Source of the DNA: Eubacterium sp. An11
GTDB lineage: Bacteria; Bacillota; Clostridia; Lachnospirales; Lachnospiraceae
Assembly (NCBI RefSeq): GCF_002161065.1
Contig: NZ_NFLV01000001.1
Location: 248,001 to 312,000, forward strand
Length of the DNA stretch: 64,000 bases
Reading direction: 5' to 3'
The position numbers were made by a program, and so were the translations under genes. The notes under the pieces were generated by a model. That model made no database searches, had not been told where the DNA came from, and was given only the letters and a program-made list of their open reading frames with translations. Positions 60,005 to 64,000 of the stretch are shown here, piece by piece. How positions within the stretch are numbered: position 1 is the first letter of the stretch; each line of letters opens with the position of its first letter.

Positions 60005-61612
60005 TTGAATATACGTAAAAAATTAACATTGGCCAGCCTGCTGATGATTCTGCTTCCCATTGCCGTATCAGTGATGCTCTGTGTGATGGTGCTTTTTTTT
60101 CACGGCAGCGAAAATCTGAACCGGCTGGAAGAACTCTATGATAATGATAACGGACTTCTCAATGTGCAGACAATTTTATATAATTATCAGAATCAGATTT
60201 TGACTTATGAACCGGTGGAAGAGATTATCGAGGCGGAAACGGGAAACACGGAGAGTAATGACGCCTGGGAAAACTGGGATGAGGATGACTGGGATGACGA
60301 TGATGAGGAGGAAGAAGTGGATTATAATGCGCTTCTCCAGGAAGAAATCCGGCGTCAGAACAGCGCTTTTGGAGGAGTGGTCAGGGAGCTGACCAATATC
60401 GGATATTATTATGAAATCTATTATGACCATGTGGTGCTTGCCTCCGATCTGCCGGAAGATGCGGCGGAAAAAATAACGGATATCGCGGGCGAGGGATACG
60501 AGAAGCTGGCCAGTTTTGCGGTGGCGGACGGGAACAGCTCGGCTGTCAAGCGTTCTTATATCCTGGAGGAAGGCACATTGAGTATCCTGGCATACTGTGA
60601 GAATTATGTGGGGAGTTCTTCCAGTTCTCAGGTGATCCGGGATATTTTGTCCATTCTCGGACTGTTTGTGGCAGTGTTGGTGGTTTCCATTGTCATCAGC
60701 ATCTTTATTCTCACCCGGTGGCTGAGCAGCGGCATGAAAAAGTCGCTGAATCAGCTGTCGGAAGGGGTTCGCCAGGTACAGGACGGCAATCTTTCTTACC
60801 GCATTGGCAGTAAAAAAAAGGATGAGCTGGGAAAGGCCTGTCAGGAATTTGATGAGATGACAGAATACCTGGAGAATTCCGTCCGGGAGAGAGAGAAGTA
60901 TGAGGAGGCCAAAAAACAGCTTCTGGCCGGTATTTCCCATGATCTGCGCACACCGCTCACTTCCATCAAAGCCTATGTGGAAGGTCTGCGAGACGGCATT
61001 GCCAATACGGAGGAGAAGAAGCGCCGGTATTATGACGCCATCAGGACCAGGACTGAAGATCTGGCGGAGCTGATCGATAATCTTTCGCTGTTTTCCCGTT
61101 TTGACCGGGGAGAGTATCATTATTCCATGGAACGGATTGATTTTGGCGGGTTTGTAAATTCTTTTTTCAAAGAGCATGAGATTGAATTTAAAAATAACCG
61201 GCTGTCTCTGGTAAAAACGGTATGGGAAAGGAAAAATCTTTTCATACAGGGGGACCGGCAGCAGTTGAAGCGGGTGCTGGGCAATCTGATCGACAACACA
61301 ATAAAATACAGAGAAAAACCGGAATCTGTAGTGACGGCGGCGCTGTATACTGCGGACGGCCGGCTGTACCTGGAATTATCCGATGACGGGCCGGGAGTGC
61401 CGGAGGAAGAGAGAGATAAGATTTTTGATACTTTTTTCCGGGGAGATAAAGCCCGGCAGAATCCGGGCAACGGAAGTGGTCTTGGACTTTCCATCGTAAA
61501 AGAGATCATGAAAGGGCACGGCGGAAGCATCCGGGCGGAAGAAGGCGTCGGAGGAAAAGGACTTAAATTTGTGATGGAGTTTCCGCTGGATCGGGATGAG
61601 GACGACCGATGA
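60005..61612 (+). CDS. Sensor histidine kinase with acidic extracellular loop
   Basis: 535 residues. First membrane helix near 8-30, extracellular sensor of about 185 residues, second helix near 217-238, HAMP (about 240-292), DHp with phospho-His in GISHDLRTPLTS near 308-320, and HATPase (LGNLIDNTIKYRE; GNGSGLGLSIVKEIM). Residues about 79-105 are extremely acidic (mainly Asp, Glu and Trp), recalling the acidic patch by which PhoQ senses cations and cationic peptides. The start is TTG 60005, with AGAGGGGG eight bases ahead; an overlapping ATG opens only six codons. The regulator follows after 80 bp. Confidence 0.9.
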   Translation: MNIRKKLTLASLLMILLPIAVSVMLCVMVLFFHGSENLNRLEELYDNDNGLLNVQTILYNYQNQILTYEPVEEIIEAETGNTESNDAWENWDEDDWDDDDEEEEVDYNALLQEEIRRQNSAFGGVVRELTNIGYYYEIYYDHVVLASDLPEDAAEKITDIAGEGYEKLASFAVADGNSSAVKRSYILEEGTLSILAYCENYVGSSSSSQVIRDILSILGLFVAVLVVSIVISIFILTRWLSSGMKKSLNQLSEGVRQVQDGNLSYRIGSKKKDELGKACQEFDEMTEYLENSVREREKYEEAKKQLLAGISHDLRTPLTSIKAYVEGLRDGIANTEEKKRRYYDAIRTRTEDLAELIDNLSLFSRFDRGEYHYSMERIDFGGFVNSFFKEHEIEFKNNRLSLVKTVWERKNLFIQGDRQQLKRVLGNLIDNTIKYREKPESVVTAALYTADGRLYLELSDDGPGVPEEERDKIFDTFFRGDKARQNPGNGSGLGLSIVKEIMKGHGGSIRAEEGVGGKGLKFVMEFPLDRDEDDR

Positions 61613-61692
61613 AAGTGAAAAGAAAGAGATCGATAAAATCAGAGAAAATATAAATAATGGAAATCAATATGGATAAAGGAGAGAGGCGTGTT

Positions 61693-62403
61693 ATGAGAAA
61701 GATACTGATCGTGGAGGATGATATTTTAATTGCGGAGATTGAGAGAGACTATCTGGAAATCGAAGATTATGAGGTGACCATCTGTCAGGACGGGCAGGAG
61801 GGCCTGAAGCTGGCTCTGGAGAATGAATATGATCTGATTTTGCTGGATGTCATGCTGCCTGGCGTCAACGGTTTTACCATCTGCCGGGAAATCCGCAAGC
61901 AGAAAGATGTGGCGATCATCATGGTGACGGCAAAAAGAGAAGATCTGGATAAGATCAGAGGTCTCGGACTGGGAGCGGATGATTATATTGTAAAGCCGTT
62001 CAGTCCCAGCGAGCTGGTGGCCCGGGTCAAAGCGCATATCAATATCCATGAACGCCTGAAAAAAAATAATGAAAGTCCCGACCGGAAAGCTTTTGAGAAA
62101 GGCAGTATCCAGGCGGGCAAGCTGAAGATCCTTCCGCTGTCCAGACAGGTTTTTGTGGGAGACAGAGAAGTGGAGCTTGCCAATAAAGAATTTGAGCTTC
62201 TGTATTTCCTGGCGTCCAATCCGAATATTGTATTTTCTAAAGATACTCTGTTTGACCGTATCTGGGGCATGGACGCCATCGGAGATACGGCGACGGTGGC
62301 GGTGCATATCAACCGCATCCGTGAAAAGATCGGTCCGGACGAGGAAACACTCAAACTCATTGAAACTGTCTGGGGAGCCGGATACCGGTTCCGCCAGAAA
62401 TAA
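61693..62403 (+). CDS. OmpR-family response regulator
   Basis: 236 residues: receiver with Asp52 (LILLDVMLPG) and YIVKPFSPSELVARV, then a winged helix ending LIETVWGAGYRF. Start at MRKILIVEDD is standard; an upstream in-frame ATG at 61657 is less likely, since AAAGGAGAG lies between. It pairs with the acidic-loop kinase. Three 11-bp-spaced repeats upstream of the next gene are its probable target. Confidence 0.94.
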   Translation: MRKILIVEDDILIAEIERDYLEIEDYEVTICQDGQEGLKLALENEYDLILLDVMLPGVNGFTICREIRKQKDVAIIMVTAKREDLDKIRGLGLGADDYIVKPFSPSELVARVKAHINIHERLKKNNESPDRKAFEKGSIQAGKLKILPLSRQVFVGDREVELANKEFELLYFLASNPNIVFSKDTLFDRIWGMDAIGDTATVAVHINRIREKIGPDEETLKLIETVWGAGYRFRQK

Positions 62404-62469
62404 AAACGGTTCAAAATTTCCGGGAGGCAGAGAAAAGGAACTGTAAAATATTTCCTATAGAGCAGATAG

Positions 62470-62525
62470 AGTTTATGAAAAGTTTATTTTTCCTTTATAG
62501 GGAGTTGAATGATGGCCTATATAAT
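62470..62525 (+). promoter_or_regulatory. Three direct repeats and weak promoter before the Ig-like genes
   Basis: AGTTTAT at 62470 and 62481, and CCTTTAT at 62492, are spaced exactly 11 bp. TATAAT lies at 62520-62525 and the -35 position (TATAGG, 62497-62502) is poor and touched by the third repeat. This is the layout of a promoter activated by an OmpR-family regulator. Confidence 0.55.
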
Positions 62526-62628
62526 GGCATCATCAAAACAAGACAGGAGCATACAATAAAGTTCAGAAGAACAGAAATGTCGTGGCAAAACTGTTCGTAC
62601 GAAACAAAAACAACAAGGAGGAAAAATT

Positions 62629-63348
62629 ATGAGTAAGAAAAAAATTTTTGCAGGATTGTTGACAACGACAATGGCGGCGGCTATATTAGTGACGGCAGCG
62701 GTTCCGGCCAGTGCAGCCCTTCCGCCGCAGGGAATGAGAGTCGAAGGAGCCGGCTCCGTACGGGTGGGAAGGACCATTGAACTGGACACGGATATTTATC
62801 CGGATGATGATCTGGTGAGCAGCTGGAACATCGTGTGGAAGAGTAAGAAACCTTCCGTGGTAAAAGTTCTCAACAAGAGAGGCGAAGATACCCGGGTGAA
62901 GGGACTGAAAGCCGGAAAGGCCAAGATTGTTGTTAAGATCAAGGGAACCAATATCAAGGCAACAAAGACCATCACTGTAAAGAAAAATGTATCTGCTTCC
63001 AGTGAATCCGCTTCCGATAAGAAGAAGCTCAACAAGTACAAAAAGAAAATCAAAAAGATCAGAAAGCAGATCGCGAAGACGGCGGTTCCGGCAACGGCAG
63101 CGGAGCGCAGGGCTGTTTACCTGAAGTTTGAAAGTAAGTTAAATAAGCTGGACCGCAAGATTGATGTGATCAACGACCGCTGGGATGACCGCTGGGGAAG
63201 CACTGCACGTTCCATGGAAAGAGCAGTGGATGTCGCTGAGAACTATCTGGAAAGTGTAGAGGATTATCTGGAGCACAGATTTGACTGGAATGATGATCGT
63301 TACGACGATGACCGTTACGACGACGATCGTTATGACTGGGATGATTAA
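62629..63348 (+). CDS. Secreted protein with Ig-like (BIG2) domain and Asp-rich tail
   Basis: 239 residues. Signal peptide ending near ASAA (about 26-31), then a bacterial Ig-like BIG2 domain (VGRTIELDTDIYPDDD; IVWKSKKPSVVKVLNKRGED; GLKAGKAKIVVKIKG). A Lys-rich linker and a helical segment (about 125-205) follow, probably a coiled coil. The C-terminus is a tandem DDRYD repeat. No anchor motif is present, so it is likely released or bound to the wall by charge. It follows a two-component system and is followed by a paralogue. Function unknown. Confidence 0.8.
   Translation: MSKKKIFAGLLTTTMAAAILVTAAVPASAALPPQGMRVEGAGSVRVGRTIELDTDIYPDDDLVSSWNIVWKSKKPSVVKVLNKRGEDTRVKGLKAGKAKIVVKIKGTNIKATKTITVKKNVSASSESASDKKKLNKYKKKIKKIRKQIAKTAVPATAAERRAVYLKFESKLNKLDRKIDVINDRWDDRWGSTARSMERAVDVAENYLESVEDYLEHRFDWNDDRYDDDRYDDDRYDWDD
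63292..63345 (+). repeat. 15-bp tandem repeat encoding DDRYD
   Basis: Three consecutive 15-bp units (63292, 63307, 63322) encode DDRYD, then DDRYD, DDRYD and WDD before the stop. Third-base differences between units show the peptide, not only the DNA, is kept. Confidence 0.85.
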
Positions 63349-63471
63349 TGACGGTTTACATGGAAATGGTTCCCATTGACCATGGAGAGTGTGGCACATA
63401 TTGTAAATTGTGACACCGATTGGAAAAAGAGAAACGTTTTATGACACAGGAAAACAAGAGGGAGGAAAAAT

Positions 63472-64000
63472 ATGAAGAAAAAAGTATTGGCAGGCGCGCT
63501 TACCTTTGCCGCAGCAGCGGCCGTTATGCTGACAGTGAACACAGACACGGAGGCAGCATCACGGAGAATCTATATTGACGGCTCCAGAACCGCCTGGGTG
63601 GGACGGACCATCGAGCTGGATGTGGACGGAGCGTTCAATGATGATTATATCAGAGACAGCAGGATCGTCTGGAAAAGCAGCAAGCCGTCTGTGGCAAAGG
63701 TGATCCGCAAAAGAGGCGACGATACGAGAATCAAGGCGCGTAAGGCAGGAACTGCAAAGATTACTGTCCGCATACAGGGAACCAGCCTGAAGGCAACCAT
63801 GAAGCTTAAGGTGAAGAAGACATCCCATGCGTCCCGCAAATGGAATACTTCCAAAGGAAGTAATTCCGATACTAAAAAGCTGGCAAAATACAGAAAGCAG
63901 ATCAAAAAGATTTTCAGGCAGATCAAAAAGGTCAACTGGAATGTCGGAGCCAGCCAGCGCAGAAATCTGTATTATACTTATGCAAGACAGCTGAAGGTCA
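63472..64000 (+). CDS. Secreted Ig-like domain protein, paralogue (3' end outside window)
   Basis: 176 codons are present and the gene runs off the right edge. GGGAGG precedes ATG 63472. A signal peptide (VLAGALTFAAAAAVML, cleavage near TEAA) leads to a BIG2-like domain very similar to the gene before it: WVGRTIELDVDG, IVWKSSKPSVAKVIRKRGDD, ARKAGTAKITVRIQG. A basic segment (LAKYRKQIKKIFRQIKK) matches the Lys-rich part of the paralogue. The pair arose by duplication and is probably cotranscribed (123-bp gap, no terminator seen). Whether the acidic tail is kept cannot be seen. Confidence 0.8.
   Translation, partial: MKKKVLAGALTFAAAAAVMLTVNTDTEAASRRIYIDGSRTAWVGRTIELDVDGAFNDDYIRDSRIVWKSSKPSVAKVIRKRGDDTRIKARKAGTAKITVRIQGTSLKATMKLKVKKTSHASRKWNTSKGSNSDTKKLAKYRKQIKKIFRQIKKVNWNVGASQRRNLYYTYARQLKV

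Noticed and set aside
1-64000. CRISPR arrays, tRNA or rRNA genes, insertion sequences, prophage
   Set aside because: No spaced direct repeat array, no tRNA-like or rRNA segments, and no transposase or integrase reading frame was recognised on either strand.

Overview
The window looks like chromosomal DNA from an anaerobic Gram-positive gut-type Clostridium relative, most likely Lachnospiraceae (inferred from gene content; no rRNA is present). Supporting points: a single-chain 1252-residue PurL, the comM-dprA-topA-codY order, AGGAGG ribosome binding sites almost everywhere, sigma-A promoters often with an extended -10, CodY, KtrAB-type potassium uptake, and many ferredoxin or flavin proteins. 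All genes seen are protein-coding. No tRNA, rRNA, insertion sequence or CRISPR array was recognised. The left edge cuts luxS and the right edge cuts a secreted Ig-like protein gene.

Layout. 1-4.6 kb: luxS (minus) and purL. 4.7-8.7 kb: a sugar-acid operon (HIBADH-family reductase, DUF1537 kinase, cyclase-family protein) with a convergent GntR/FCD regulator. 9-22 kb: housekeeping core (pnp, nrdR, comM/yifB, dprA, topA, codY, a DUF262 protein with a decayed nuclease domain, rpsB, tsf). 22-26 kb: a P-loop kinase, an old-yellow-enzyme/2-enoate-reductase-type oxidoreductase and a TetR regulator, with a large palindrome on the reductase promoter. 26-29 kb: a Lys-rich lipoprotein and a two-component system. 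29-37 kb: a HxlR-MATE operon divergent from a long plus-strand operon that joins a broken ferredoxin-nitroreductase, an FMN/ferredoxin protein, an OpuC-like ABC importer, an ADP-ribosylating sirtuin (SirTM type) and a zinc macrodomain. 37-43 kb: a divergent catabolic island (M20 amidohydrolase and YfcC carrier; YtcJ-like amidohydrolase and stand-alone ornithine cyclodeaminase-like enzyme). 43-47.6 kb: a membrane protein with Asp-box motifs, then csoR-copA. 47.8-49 kb: cupin and carboxymuconolactone decarboxylase. 49-54.6 kb: KdpDE-like two-component system, ktrB, ktrA and a Na/Pi cotransporter. 54.7-59.8 kb: a large penicillin-binding protein under BlaI boxes, facing blaR1-blaI. 60-64 kb: a sensor kinase with an acidic sensor loop, its response regulator and two tandem secreted Ig-like proteins.

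The most informative signals beyond gene calls are regulatory. Palindromes sit exactly on promoters of luxS, the sugar-acid operon, gntR, the 2-enoate reductase, the HxlR divergon and the amidohydrolase divergon. Direct repeats with 10-11 bp spacing precede two two-component-linked gene sets. BlaI-type TACA-nn-TGTA boxes occur upstream of pbp and also upstream of an unrelated membrane protein gene at 42.9 kb. copA contains a strong internal Shine-Dalgarno and ATG in front of its C-terminal metal-binding domain, so it could also yield free CopZ.

The best candidate for an undescribed system is 29.1-36.8 kb: a thiol-sensor-type HxlR gene, divergent from flavin/ferredoxin genes, a betaine-type importer and an ADP-ribosyl writer/eraser pair, without the lipoyl carrier genes that normally accompany SirTM.
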